Source of the DNA: a virus
Length of the DNA stretch: 64,000 nucleotides
Direction: 5' to 3' (one strand)
Virus record (IMG/VR): IMGVR_UViG_3300050192_000013
Location: 1-64,000 of that record
This document shows positions 1 through 6,473 of the stretch, in pieces. The stretch's first letter is position 1. Every line of letters starts with the position of its first letter. The notes under the pieces were generated by a model. The model worked only from the letters and a program-made list of their open reading frames with translations. It was not told the DNA's origin and did no database searches. Both the position numbers and the translations under genes were made by a program.

Positions 1-2
1 GA

Positions 3-782
3 TTGTGCATCGGCAAGCGCCTGACGTGGAAGGGCCACTTGCTCGATGTATCCAACATGTTCCGCGAGTATTTTACCGCCTGCTCGTATTCCCGCACTCA
101 GCAAGAATTTGGAGTTGGTAGTACGATCTACGTAGACAGAGAACGACGCGCCATAGAGAGAATGTCGCGAACCGATAAGGGGATGTGCCTGCATCTCGGA
201 GCCGTCACCGAAGGCAGCGATAACCGCAAGCCCGACAAGGTTGTAAAGATTCACTATTCCGAACTAAAGCAAGCGCGCAAGGAGGCCGATGCGCTTCGCA
301 AAGCAATGCTGTCGGAAATCGAGGAGGCGCAGGATAATCGATCCATTGAGTCTACCTACGAGCGCTTCCGCAACGCTCCTCGCGGAACTTACAGACATTT
401 TGATATTGAGGATATCCGCAACGCGGCTACAACTAAGCGCGAACAATTAAAGAAAACGGAAAGCGATTCAGACCGAGAACAATTCGCATTGGAGCAATTA
501 GAGCGATGGCGCGCTGGAGAGCGCGTGTCTGTTTGGGGAGGAAGCGTGTGCTTGCGCGTGAGTGGAAACTACATCGAAACTAGCACGGGACAATCTGTGA
601 CCGTTGAATCGGCCCGTAAACTGTTCCCGTTAATACCGGAGTTTCGTCACAAGAGCGAGTCTATTTCGGAACAGCGCATCGATACGTTCGACGTGCGCAG
701 CGTGTCTCCCAATGGGGTCCAGATAGGGTGTACGCTTGTGCCGTGGAAGGAAGTAGAAAGGATTGCTGGTGAACTGGCATGA
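3..782 (+). CDS. Conserved phage-type hypothetical protein, possibly 5'-truncated
   Basis: Open from the first bases; the frame opens with TTG at 3 and the true start may lie upstream of the window. About 259 residues. The middle (about residues 75-160) is charged and helical, likely coiled coil. The C-terminal ~100 residues contain a beta-rich stretch with LRVSG and YIETSTG, resembling a conserved phage hypothetical family with an 'ETS-G' strand motif. No catalytic motif seen. The stop overlaps the next ATG by 4 nt, so it heads a tightly coupled operon. Confidence 0.7.
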   Translation: MCIGKRLTWKGHLLDVSNMFREYFTACSYSRTQQEFGVGSTIYVDRERRAIERMSRTDKGMCLHLGAVTEGSDNRKPDKVVKIHYSELKQARKEADALRKAMLSEIEEAQDNRSIESTYERFRNAPRGTYRHFDIEDIRNAATTKREQLKKTESDSDREQFALEQLERWRAGERVSVWGGSVCLRVSGNYIETSTGQSVTVESARKLFPLIPEFRHKSESISEQRIDTFDVRSVSPNGVQIGCTLVPWKEVERIAGELA

Positions 783-1045
783 ACGACAACTGTAAAATAT
801 TCGTCGCCAACCTTCCCTACGCGGCAACTGAGGACGACTTGGCGGTCATGTTCTCCGACTACGGGGAAGTCGTGGGGACTAAAGTCATCCGCGAAGGCGA
901 GCGCTCTCGTGGCTTCGGCTTTGTGACATTCTCCAACGCCACTGAAGCGAAGGCCGCGCTGGAATTGGACGGCGCGCAATACGGGAGCCGGATACTGGCG
1001 GTGCGGATTGCGGAGCCGCGCAAGTACGGAAAGGACAAGCGATGA
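779..1045 (+). CDS. RNA-binding protein with a single RRM domain
   Basis: 88 residues, essentially one RNA recognition motif. RNP2 is IFVANL (residues 7-12) and RNP1 is RGFGFVTF (44-51), both with the aromatic residues that stack on RNA bases. The C-terminus is a short basic tail. Stand-alone RRM proteins occur in Cyanobacteria and several other phyla but are uncommon in phages. It overlaps the genes on both sides by 4 nt. A role in RNA binding or post-transcriptional control is inferred from the fold; the target is unknown. Confidence 0.93.
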   Translation: MNDNCKIFVANLPYAATEDDLAVMFSDYGEVVGTKVIREGERSRGFGFVTFSNATEAKAALELDGAQYGSRILAVRIAEPRKYGKDKR

Positions 1046-1335
1046 CCAATCATTTCAATGGATTGACCGAGGCCGAAGCGGAGCGATTGGCGCTACTAAT
1101 CGAGGAATGCGCGGAGGTACAGAAGGCAGCTACGAAGATCCTTCGTCACGGATACGACAGCGACAATCGCGGCCAATTAAAGGAGACCAACCGCGCTGCG
1201 TTGACTCGTGAGATGGGGGATTTAATGCACGCATCCGAGCGCCTGATGTATGCTGGCGACGTGCGCGGAGAAGATGCAGCGGCGCACGCAGACCGCAAAG
1301 CAGAAGAAATTCACAGTTGGCTACACCACCAATAA
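1042..1335 (+). CDS. MazG-like nucleotide pyrophosphohydrolase-fold protein
   Basis: 97 residues. EECAE (21-25) and EMGD (57-60) match the EExxE and ExxD metal-binding motifs of the all-alpha NTP pyrophosphohydrolase (MazG/PRA-PH) superfamily. Phages often encode such enzymes, proposed to hydrolyse (d)NTPs or alarmones. It is short but in range for single-domain phage members. Substrate cannot be read from the sequence. Confidence 0.75.
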   Translation: MTNHFNGLTEAEAERLALLIEECAEVQKAATKILRHGYDSDNRGQLKETNRAALTREMGDLMHASERLMYAGDVRGEDAAAHADRKAEEIHSWLHHQ

Positions 1336-1338
1336 CTT

Positions 1339-1635
1339 ATGTTCCCTGAAACCGAGATACAGCACGAATCCGACTCCCGCGTCGGACTGCGCGGAAGATT
1401 CGCCGTAGAAGTGTACCGCCAAGGCGCACGCATCGACCTGGATTCATTTAACAAGGTGCATCCTTGGATAGTAGAGGACCCTGTAACCAGTCTGAGGGTC
1501 AACCCGGAAACCGGCAAGCCGCGCTTCCTTCCGCGTCGATTCACGAGCGAGGATTGCGCGCGGCAGAGCGCAGCGGTTAGCGGCGGAAAGGTTTACGAAG
1601 AGCGTTCGCTGAAGGCGAATCCGGAGGAGATATGA
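1339..1635 (+). CDS. Hypothetical protein
   Basis: 98 residues, basic, starting 3 nt after the preceding stop and overlapping the RusA-like gene by 4 nt. It contains an NPETGKPRF segment and no recognised domain. Support is operon packing and an uninterrupted frame. Confidence 0.65.
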   Translation: MFPETEIQHESDSRVGLRGRFAVEVYRQGARIDLDSFNKVHPWIVEDPVTSLRVNPETGKPRFLPRRFTSEDCARQSAAVSGGKVYEERSLKANPEEI

Positions 1636-2141
1636 CACTTACCTTCACTGTGCGCGGTATGCCTGCACCGCAGGGGTCCAAGAAGTTTATGGGGATGCGC
1701 GGCGGTAAGGGTATCATGGTCGAATCTAGCCAGAAGCTGAAGCCGTGGCGATTAGCCGTGTGCTATGCGGCGCGGGAGGCGATAATGGCCACACGCAAGG
1801 CGAGCGAAGAGGGTACTGTGTCTTGGTATCCTGTCTCTGGGCCGCTATCCGTAACGATGGTCTTCACGCTGCCGCGCCCAAAGTCGTGCCCCAAGTCTAG
1901 GTTGTGGCCGGATAAAAAGCCCGACCTGTCGAAGCTGGTTCGGAGTACGGAAGATGCACTTATAGACGCTGGAATTATCGACGACGATGCGCGTATCGTA
2001 CATTTGGACCCATGGAAAGTATTCCCTATTCCATGGGGCTTCCCGCGTTCTACCGATCAAGAGAAGCATATCTTTGATGGCTTACTCAGAATGTTTGAGC
2101 TTGATTCTCCGGGCGCGGTTATTGAAATAAGACAATTATGA
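1632..2141 (+). CDS. rusA: RusA-like Holliday junction resolvase
   Basis: 169 residues. The N-terminus (TFTVRGMPAPQGSKKF) and the segment KPDLSKLV...EDALIDAGIIDDDARIV (about 97-123) follow the RusA fold, in which acidic residues of the PDL-(K)-(L)...DAL...DD signature bind metal for cleavage of four-way junctions. D98 and D117-D119 are in the expected places; the usual second Asp of D-x-D-N is Ser here (PDLSK), which may weaken activity. Likely acts in phage recombination or replication-intermediate resolution. Confidence 0.88.
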   Translation: MTLTFTVRGMPAPQGSKKFMGMRGGKGIMVESSQKLKPWRLAVCYAAREAIMATRKASEEGTVSWYPVSGPLSVTMVFTLPRPKSCPKSRLWPDKKPDLSKLVRSTEDALIDAGIIDDDARIVHLDPWKVFPIPWGFPRSTDQEKHIFDGLLRMFELDSPGAVIEIRQL

Positions 2142-2326
2142 CTAAAACGAAATTGCGCGACGCCATCTCCGAATCCGAGCGTTTCATCACCAAGGCTAGA
2201 ATTGCTTTGGCGCAAAAGGGGTACGATAAGTGCGACGATTCGCTCTACCCATCGAAACATAACGCGGCGGCTATTCGCGCATCGCTCGATCTTACGCGGG
2301 AGCTTGCGGATTTTAGGAAACCATGA
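2138..2326 (+). CDS. Small hypothetical protein
   Basis: 62 residues, mostly helical and charged, overlapping both neighbours by 4 nt. Pattern YDKCDDSLYPSKHNAAAIRASLDLT suggests a small helical accessory protein. No family recognised. Confidence 0.6.
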   Translation: MTKTKLRDAISESERFITKARIALAQKGYDKCDDSLYPSKHNAAAIRASLDLTRELADFRKP

Positions 2327-2736
2327 GCGACGAATATTCCGCGCTAGAATACGCCTGCCACCAATGCAAGTTTGGCAGCAACCTTGTGTACGGAGAACCG
2401 GACCAATTACTGGCGATGATTGCCGAGATCCGGCGCTTGCGCGTCGTCCTCGCGAATATGGTTGGCGATAGCTTATGCCGGTTTACCAGCACAGAGGAAG
2501 CGGCATCGGAGGCGAAGGCAATTCCCGAAAAGGAGTTCCTTGAGTCCTGTCGGCGATACCGAAATCAAATTGCTAGCGAACGCGGAGAGTTTGATGCGGG
2601 GATGACCATTGCGCAACTGGAAAGTAACTGCGTGCGCCTGAACAACGAGAGCGCCGCCCTCCGCAACGAGAACACGGCGCTTCGCAAGACCGTGGCCGCA
2701 GCCATCGCGGAGATTCTAAAGCTACTGGAGGAATGA
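2323..2736 (+). CDS. Hypothetical protein with C-terminal coiled coil
   Basis: 137 residues. The N-terminal third contains a Cys pair (ACHQCKFGS); the C-terminal ~50 residues have heptad-like leucines and Asn/Glu repeats (LNNESAALRNENTALRK), a coiled coil. Overlaps its upstream neighbour by 4 nt. Function unknown. Confidence 0.65.
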   Translation: MSDEYSALEYACHQCKFGSNLVYGEPDQLLAMIAEIRRLRVVLANMVGDSLCRFTSTEEAASEAKAIPEKEFLESCRRYRNQIASERGEFDAGMTIAQLESNCVRLNNESAALRNENTALRKTVAAAIAEILKLLEE

Positions 2737-2781
2737 GGAGGTACCCGGAACGAACGGACAAACACAGAGGGACAGTTAGCA

Positions 2782-3306
2782 ATGCAACATTATTTGCAGC
2801 GAACCGTAGAGCGCATAGAGAGGAAGTTGGACCTCATCCTTGCGATTCTAAACCCGCCGAAACCAACCGGCTTCATCGTAACAATAACCGGCCCAACGGC
2901 CACAAAGGACAATCTCATGGCAGTGAAATCAGCGGCAGTAGATCAGCAGTTTCTCGACAATGGCAAAGTTCGCATCACGCTTACTGTGGTGGATGCAAAC
3001 GGCAGTGCGACCGATCCGGCAACCGGCTTGGCGGTGGTGCTTCCGGCTGGCACGCCTCCGGTAACGTGTGTGGATAGCGCCGGTAAACTCACGTTTGCGG
3101 TGGACCCGACCGATACCAGCGGCTTCGGGTTGATTCAACTCGGCACTCCCAGCGGCGATACAGTGGGCGACGTCGTAACGGCCAGCACGACGTTGGTTGG
3201 CGCTGCGACGGCGATCAGCGGGAGTGGCGCACCGTTCGATATCATCCAGGTCCCCGTGACACCGGATAACCCGGCCGGATTCGCAGTGGTTGAATCGCAG
3301 GCGTAA
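2782..3306 (+). CDS. Hypothetical protein with Ig-like beta-sandwich region
   Basis: 174 residues. After an N-terminal helix (about 1-25), the remainder is rich in Thr, Val and Gly with alternating beta pattern (VRITLTVVDANGSAT...GLAVVLPAG), like bacterial Ig-like or phage decoration folds. An internal ATG at 2917 could give a shorter form lacking the helix. The ATG at 2782 follows GAGGGACAGTTAGCA, a reasonable ribosome site. Located far from the head genes, so a virion role is not established. Confidence 0.65.
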   Translation: MQHYLQRTVERIERKLDLILAILNPPKPTGFIVTITGPTATKDNLMAVKSAAVDQQFLDNGKVRITLTVVDANGSATDPATGLAVVLPAGTPPVTCVDSAGKLTFAVDPTDTSGFGLIQLGTPSGDTVGDVVTASTTLVGAATAISGSGAPFDIIQVPVTPDNPAGFAVVESQA

Positions 3307-3390
3307 ACAGGTTCGGGTCGCGTTGGCGCTGAGCACGCCGGGGATGGTGAAGCCAGTACACTGGCGCGGCCCGATTAACGAGGTTGATTT

Positions 3391-3813
3391 ATGAGTATGT
3401 ACGATAACGTCGAAGTGAAATACCCACTGCCTCCTCCGGGTGGCGAGAACTTCCAGACGAAAGACTTTGATTGCCAACTTGATTCGCTGGAAATCACACA
3501 GGATGGCCGACTACTCCGCCACGAGTGCGATTATGAGGAAGTACCAAAGGAAGAACTGAAGCATCAAGGCGCGGATGCAGACCCGTTTGAACGCATATTA
3601 GAACCAACTATGCGCGTCAAGGAAGGGTCGCAACGCGCCGTAGAAATACCGCATCATGGCGACGTGTTTATCATCGGCGACAAGACGGGCAGGAATGATG
3701 GCGTCTTATGCGCGGATAACTTGTGCGCAGGTGACTTTGTGGAGTATCGCATTCGTTTCACTAACGGACGCGTGGAATCAGTGGAGTTAATTCCAGAGAG
3801 ACAATGGACATGA
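3391..3813 (+). CDS. Conserved phage/bacterial hypothetical protein (MYDNV...PLP family)
   Basis: 140 residues. The start MSMYDNVEVKYPLP followed by FQTKDFDCQLDSLEIT..DGRL matches a small widespread family seen in phages and plasmids, function unknown. The C-terminal part is beta-rich. Its stop overlaps the next reading frame. Confidence 0.75.
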   Translation: MSMYDNVEVKYPLPPPGGENFQTKDFDCQLDSLEITQDGRLLRHECDYEEVPKEELKHQGADADPFERILEPTMRVKEGSQRAVEIPHHGDVFIIGDKTGRNDGVLCADNLCAGDFVEYRIRFTNGRVESVELIPERQWT

Positions 3814-4040
3814 CCGAAGCACAAATCAAATATGAACACCAGAATCATCACATGGCTGAAGGCGCAGAAATGACTCCATCCCAGCTAGTTCAGGACTATG
3901 ATTTAATCGCGCACGAAGATTTGCGCATCGGCAATATGAGCCGGTCGGCCAGCGGGACAGTCGAAGCGCCAGGGACAAACGTAAAACAGAAGTCTGGACT
4001 GAATAAGTCCATCATGGATGCCGCGTGGGGCCAATTAATA

Positions 4041-4061
4041 GGGAATTATATACATGACTAC
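4041..4061 (+). repeat. TIR, left end of the 267-bp cassette
   Basis: GGGAATTATATAC followed by ATGACTAC. The ATG at 4054 opens a 13-codon leader frame reading into the cassette. Confidence 0.93.
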
Positions 4062-4095
4062 AGCGAAAAGGACGCTGCTGAATGCAACCGCATGA
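4054..4095 (+). CDS. Putative 13-residue leader peptide started inside the TIR
   Basis: ATGACTACAGCG... encodes MTTAKRTLLNATA. The start codon is part of the TIR and the frame overlaps the start of the cassette gene (4082) by 14 nt, an arrangement suited to translational coupling. Expression is inferred only. Confidence 0.4.
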   Translation: MTTAKRTLLNATA

Positions 4096-4282
4096 AGAGA
4101 GGGTAGTTACCGAGCAAAAAGAACTGGGCGACAAACTTGTCAAACTGCGCGAGTTCATCGCCTCGAATCCAATCTTTCAGAAACTTCCCCGCGACGAGCA
4201 GGAGCGACTGAAAACACAAGAGTTTCACATGTCCATGTACTGGAGGGTGCTTGGCGACAGGATCGGCGAATTCCCGAAGTAG
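4082..4282 (+). CDS. Small phage protein, resembles crAss001_48-related family
   Basis: 66 residues: an N-terminal PHEERVVTEQKELGDKL, a central KLREFI and a C-terminal MYWRVLGDRI. This matches the pattern of short helical phage proteins annotated as crAss001_48-related; their function is unknown. It is the sole cargo of the 267-bp cassette. The ATG sits within the leader frame opened by the TIR, and its TAG stop lies 5 nt before the right TIR. Confidence 0.75.
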   Translation: MQPHEERVVTEQKELGDKLVKLREFIASNPIFQKLPRDEQERLKTQEFHMSMYWRVLGDRIGEFPK

Positions 4283-4286
4283 TCCT

Positions 4287-4307
4287 GTAGTCAAGTATAT
4301 AATTCCC
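4287..4307 (-). repeat. TIR, right end of the 267-bp cassette
   Basis: GTAGTCAAGTATATAATTCC plus a final C, the inverse of the left end with one mismatch. Read outward it contains TATAAT near the edge, a potential outward -10 box. Confidence 0.93.
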
Positions 4308-4545
4308 AATTAATATGGCAGATCATTTATAAGGCTGAGAGCGCCGGTAAGTGGGTCGTGCCAGTCAATCCACGAGGCACGAGTCAAAAGTGTTCGCAGT
4401 GCGGCGAAGTTGTCAAAAAGGAATTGTCGGAGCGCAGGCATAAGTGTGCCTGCGGTAGCGACTTGGACCGAGACCACAACGCCGCGATAAACATCCAAAG
4501 GCTCGGGATGAGCCTTGCGGGCCTTGCGCCTTCAGAATGTATGAG

Positions 4546-4566
4546 GTAGTTATGTATATAAATCCC
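4546..4566 (-). repeat. Solo IS1595-type TIR at the tnpB 3' end
   Basis: GTAGTTATGTATATAAATCC plus C matches the right-end TIR at 19 of 21 positions. The TAG stop of the tnpB remnant lies in it. No matching left end is visible before the remnant, so this is probably the surviving end of a cassette that once carried tnpB and lost its 5' part. Confidence 0.85.
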
Positions 4567-4585
4567 AAAAAACAAAAGGACAATC

Positions 4586-4918
4586 GTGATTCAAACACCA
4601 AACTTTGATCCGAACAATAGAATTGAGGTCTACCTCGCGGCGATTCTGGAAGAGTTACGCGAACATCGCAAGCAGGCTACGGAGATGATGAAGCGCGCGG
4701 AGGAGATATCCGACAAACCTGTGCGCTTCGTCAAGATGGCGAACAAATGCCGGGTCATGGGTACAGATACCGCGCGTCTGGAATATGTCATGGAACACAT
4801 GTTCATCGTCCGCGACGTTGGGCCGCGCGCCACACGCGTCTATACAACCCGTGAGGATATCGACGAGGCGATGGCTGTGGACGCGCCACGGGCCAGCGGT
4901 GCGCCGGGAAAGGGGTAA
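4586..4918 (+). CDS. Hypothetical protein
   Basis: 110 residues starting at GTG, 6 nt after AAAAGGA. The N-terminal half is an amphipathic helix with Glu/Arg (AAILEELREHRKQATEMMK). It begins just after a solo TIR, so its upstream context has been replaced. No family recognised. Confidence 0.65.
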   Translation: MIQTPNFDPNNRIEVYLAAILEELREHRKQATEMMKRAEEISDKPVRFVKMANKCRVMGTDTARLEYVMEHMFIVRDVGPRATRVYTTREDIDEAMAVDAPRASGAPGKG

Positions 4919-5053
4919 GGTAAAGTTGAGTGGCTATTGAGACGGCCTGTGGATACATTCGTGACCCCTTGCACACCGGCGTGCGCGGCGGTAGGATATG
5001 GGCTTGCGCGGGATTTTGACGTATGTTAGGATTGAAGGGTAGCAACGGAAACG

Positions 5054-5123
5054 GAGCCGACTGATCCTCGGTTCTAATACGTCCAGTGCCCGGCCAGGAG
5101 CTACTTCCATCCCTGGTCGGCTC
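5054..5123 (+). other. Leader hairpin upstream of a truncated gene
   Basis: GAGCCGAC (5054-5061) pairs perfectly with GTCGGCTC (5116-5123) around a 54-nt interior, ending 28 nt before the ATG at 5152. The interval 4919-5151 has no other convincing gene. It could be a structured 5' leader; no riboswitch class recognised. Confidence 0.4.
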
Positions 5124-5151
5124 TGGCACCCGAATGGAAGCGGGGCCAAAA

Positions 5152-5400
5152 ATGACCGATCAAGATGAAGGCACACGCCAAGCCGAAGCATTCAATTTAA
5201 GCGATACCGAATACGAGTTAGAGTGGCTTGCATCGCTACCCGATATAGAACGCGACGTATCGGCCTACTTCTATCGCATATTTTCTCCTTGCTTTGAGTT
5301 GATCCAGGAAGTGCCAGTAAGGACGGAATGCGGAGATACGCTGCGTGTTGATTACGTCGGCAGAGAACACGCTGGAGACCTAAATGGGGGAATTATATAG
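5152..5400 (+). pseudogene. Phage hypothetical protein truncated by cassette insertion
   Basis: From ATG 5152 (MTDQDEGTRQAEAF) the protein has WLASLPDIERDVSAYFYRIFSPCFELIQEVPVR..DTLRVDYVG, a beta-rich segment typical of a longer phage protein. The last codons (NGGII) derive from the TIR at 5388, so the original 3' end is lost. I do not find it after the cassette at 6224. Confidence 0.7.
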
Positions 5401-5408
5401 ATGACTAC
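5388..5408 (+). repeat. TIR, left end of the 836-bp cassette
   Basis: GGGAATTATATAG followed by ATGACTAC; the ATG at 5401 opens a 13-codon leader. Confidence 0.9.
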
Positions 5409-5442
5409 ACCAAATCAGCAGAATCAGAGGGATAGCCTGTGA
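5401..5442 (+). CDS. Putative 13-residue leader peptide started inside the TIR
   Basis: Encodes MTTPNQQNQRDSL. Its TGA overlaps the GTG start of the PAPS-reductase-like gene (GTGA). Leader length equals that in the 267-bp cassette. AGAGGGA near its end can serve as ribosome site for the main gene. Confidence 0.4.
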   Translation: MTTPNQQNQRDSL

Positions 5443-6206
5443 AGCGAATCGTCCAGTTTTCCGGCGGACTTTGTTCGTTCTTCGCGGCAAAGCGCGTGGT
5501 TGAGCAGTTCGGAAAAGACGATGTAACCCTGCTCTTCGCGGACACTCTCATCGAGTCTCCGGGACTGTACCGTTTCCGTGATGCCGCTGCTGCGTTTCTC
5601 GGCCTCCCTGTGACCGTGATTGCGGAGGGGCGTACGCCGTGGCAGGTATTCAAGGACTGGGGCGTGAAAGGGTTTTTGGGGAACTCCCGCGTGGACATCT
5701 GCTCTCAAGTTCTCAAGCGCGAATTTTGCCGGGGATGGGTCGCCGGACACTGCTTTATGGAGCCAGTGGTCCTGTATGTCGGAATTTCTTGGGACGAAGG
5801 GCGTATAGATGAAATTCGCGCCAACTGGCTACCCTGGGCCGTAGAAGCGCCGATGTGCGACCCTCCGTACCTCACCAAGTGCGACATGATTCGGGAAGCT
5901 ACCGCGCTAGGCTTGCCGCTGTCAGAGGCATACGCGGACGGATTCTCTCATGACAACTGTGGGGGCGGATGCGTCAAGGCCGGGCAGGCTCATTTTGCGC
6001 AACTCTACAAGATTCGGCCAGCGGTTTATGCGGAGTGGGAGCGCAACGAAGAGGACGTGCGTAAGCATATTGGCCAAGATGTCTCAATCCTCAAAGACAG
6101 GAGATGTGGACAGACCAAGCCTTTGACGTTGGCGGCGTTCAAGGCACGGATTGAGACAGGCGATTATGACGTTCACGAATTTGGAGGATGCGGATGTGGC
6201 GTGTAG
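5439..6206 (+). CDS. Phosphoadenosine phosphosulfate reductase-family (PP-loop) protein
   Basis: 255 residues. The N-terminal VQFSGGLCSFFAAKRV contains the SGGxxS PP-loop (residues 8-13) of N-type ATP pyrophosphatases. A Cys-rich C-terminus (CGGGCVKAGQ and GGCGCGV) resembles PAPS-reductase-family proteins of phages, which include relatives of DndC and other ATP-dependent nucleic-acid or sulfur-transfer enzymes; the substrate cannot be fixed from sequence. It starts with GTG coupled to a TIR-borne leader, and its final TAG (6204-6206) lies inside the right TIR, so the coding unit is fully bounded by the cassette. Confidence 0.85.
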   Translation: MKRIVQFSGGLCSFFAAKRVVEQFGKDDVTLLFADTLIESPGLYRFRDAAAAFLGLPVTVIAEGRTPWQVFKDWGVKGFLGNSRVDICSQVLKREFCRGWVAGHCFMEPVVLYVGISWDEGRIDEIRANWLPWAVEAPMCDPPYLTKCDMIREATALGLPLSEAYADGFSHDNCGGGCVKAGQAHFAQLYKIRPAVYAEWERNEEDVRKHIGQDVSILKDRRCGQTKPLTLAAFKARIETGDYDVHEFGGCGCGV

Positions 6207-6223
6207 GCAAGTATATAATTCCC
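6203..6223 (-). repeat. TIR, right end of the 836-bp cassette
   Basis: GTAGGCAAGTATATAATTCC plus C; supplies the TAG stop of the cassette gene. Confidence 0.9.
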
Positions 6224-6251
6224 GAAGCAAACCGTCCGATATTGCTGGATT

Positions 6252-6270
6252 CCACTCACTGAGCAAGTTT
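6252..6270 (+). repeat. 19-bp direct repeat, copy 1
   Basis: CCACTCACTGAGCAAGTTT; matches 6349-6367 at 18 of 19 positions. Lies in the regulatory interval before the gene at 6474. Confidence 0.8.
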
Positions 6271-6274
6271 TATT

Positions 6275-6303
6275 TTGACATTTTGCCGCGCCTGTGTCAA
6301 GAT
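6275..6303 (+). promoter_or_regulatory. Candidate promoter with inverted repeat
   Basis: TTGACA (6275-6280), 17-nt spacer, weak -10 CAAGAT (6298-6303). TTGACA and TGTCAA (6295-6300) form a 6-bp inverted repeat 14 nt apart that could be an operator. It would transcribe the structured element that follows. Confidence 0.4.
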
Positions 6304-6395
6304 AGCGGTGGGGGCGGCACATGCCGCGTGTCGCCGCGCAAGCCGGAACCACTCTCTGAGCAAGTTTGCCTTCCGCGCCGCCCCCTCCTACCGCT
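6304..6395 (+). ncRNA. Candidate structured RNA (long imperfect hairpin)
   Basis: AGCGGT (6304-6309) pairs with ACCGCT (6390-6395), and GGGGGCGGC (6310-6318) with GCCGCCCCC (6377-6385), giving 15 base pairs with a 4-nt bulge and a 58-nt apical region that contains repeat copy 2. An A-rich tract follows. No coding sequence fits 6224-6473. It may be a small RNA, a leader or an origin structure; no known family recognised. Confidence 0.5.
6349..6367 (+). repeat. 19-bp direct repeat, copy 2
   Basis: CCACTCTCTGAGCAAGTTT, within the apical region of the hairpin at 6304-6395. Confidence 0.8.
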
Positions 6396-6418
6396 TAAAA
6401 ATAAATTCTCTGATTTCC

Positions 6419-6447
6419 TTGTAGGAAGCCGTGATTCGCGGTATATT
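6419..6447 (+). promoter_or_regulatory. Sigma70-like promoter for the gene at 6474
   Basis: TTGTAG (6419-6424), 17-nt spacer, TATATT (6442-6447). Transcription would begin near 6454, followed by GGGAGA and the GTG start. Confidence 0.5.
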
Positions 6448-6473
6448 TTATTCAGTCGGGAGATACCTGCTCA

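Larger units (their letters stand above)
3804..4106 (+). pseudogene. Truncated phage ORF fused to a tnpB fragment and to the end of a cassette
   Basis: The frame starts with an operon-style overlap to the previous gene. Residues 1 to about 30 look like a small phage protein; from about residue 32 (YDLIAHEDLRI) it becomes TnpB sequence up to WGQLI, then runs into the left TIR of the 267-bp cassette (NYIHDYSEK...) and stops. The chimera records two events: replacement of the 3' part of a phage gene by a tnpB remnant, then cassette insertion. Unlikely to be a functional protein. Confidence 0.7.
4041..4307 (+). mobile_element. 267-bp mobile insertion cassette with IS1595-type ends
   Basis: Ends are 21-bp inverted repeats (4041-4061 and 4287-4307, 20 of 21 matching) almost identical to those of the IS1595-type element at 14761. 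It is flanked by a perfect 8-bp duplication, AATTAATA (4033-4040 and 4308-4315), the length known for the IS1595 family. There is no transposase inside; the only substantial gene is the 66-residue ORF at 4082. It interrupts tnpB, whose frame is restored by excision. It was presumably mobilised in trans by an IS1595-type transposase. Confidence 0.93.
3897..4549 (+). pseudogene. tnpB: tnpB (IS200/IS605- or IS607-type accessory nuclease) remnant, split by a cassette
   Basis: Removing 4041-4307 and one 8-bp duplication restores one frame: ...GLNKSIMDAAWGQLI + WQIIYKAESAGKW... + NPRGTSQKCSQCGE...DRDHNAAINI. This is the C-terminal half of TnpB: the RuvC-II Glu (IAHEDL), a four-Cys zinc ribbon (CSQC and CAC at about 4393-4450) and the RuvC-III Asp (DRDHNAA). 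The N-terminal half with RuvC-I is absent, so it cannot be an active RNA-guided nuclease. The stop TAG lies inside an IS1595-type end at 4546. Confidence 0.9.
5388..6223 (+). mobile_element. 836-bp cassette with IS1595-type ends carrying a PAPS-reductase-like gene
   Basis: Bounded by 21-bp TIRs at 5388-5408 and 6203-6223 (18 of 21 complementary). It contains one gene (5439-6206) and no transposase. The flanks (CTAAATGG and GAAGCAAA) are not a target duplication, so one end was probably altered by recombination between copies or a later deletion. The gene to its left is truncated at the boundary. Confidence 0.82.

Noticed and set aside
3804-4549. An active TnpB RNA-guided nuclease
   Set aside because: The RuvC-I half is missing and the frame is broken by a cassette; only a remnant.
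4358-4549. Separate small zinc-finger gene
   Set aside because: It is in frame with the tnpB remnant once the cassette and one duplication are removed.
5380-6231. Target duplication around the 836-bp cassette
   Set aside because: The flanking 8-mers (CTAAATGG and GAAGCAAA) do not match.
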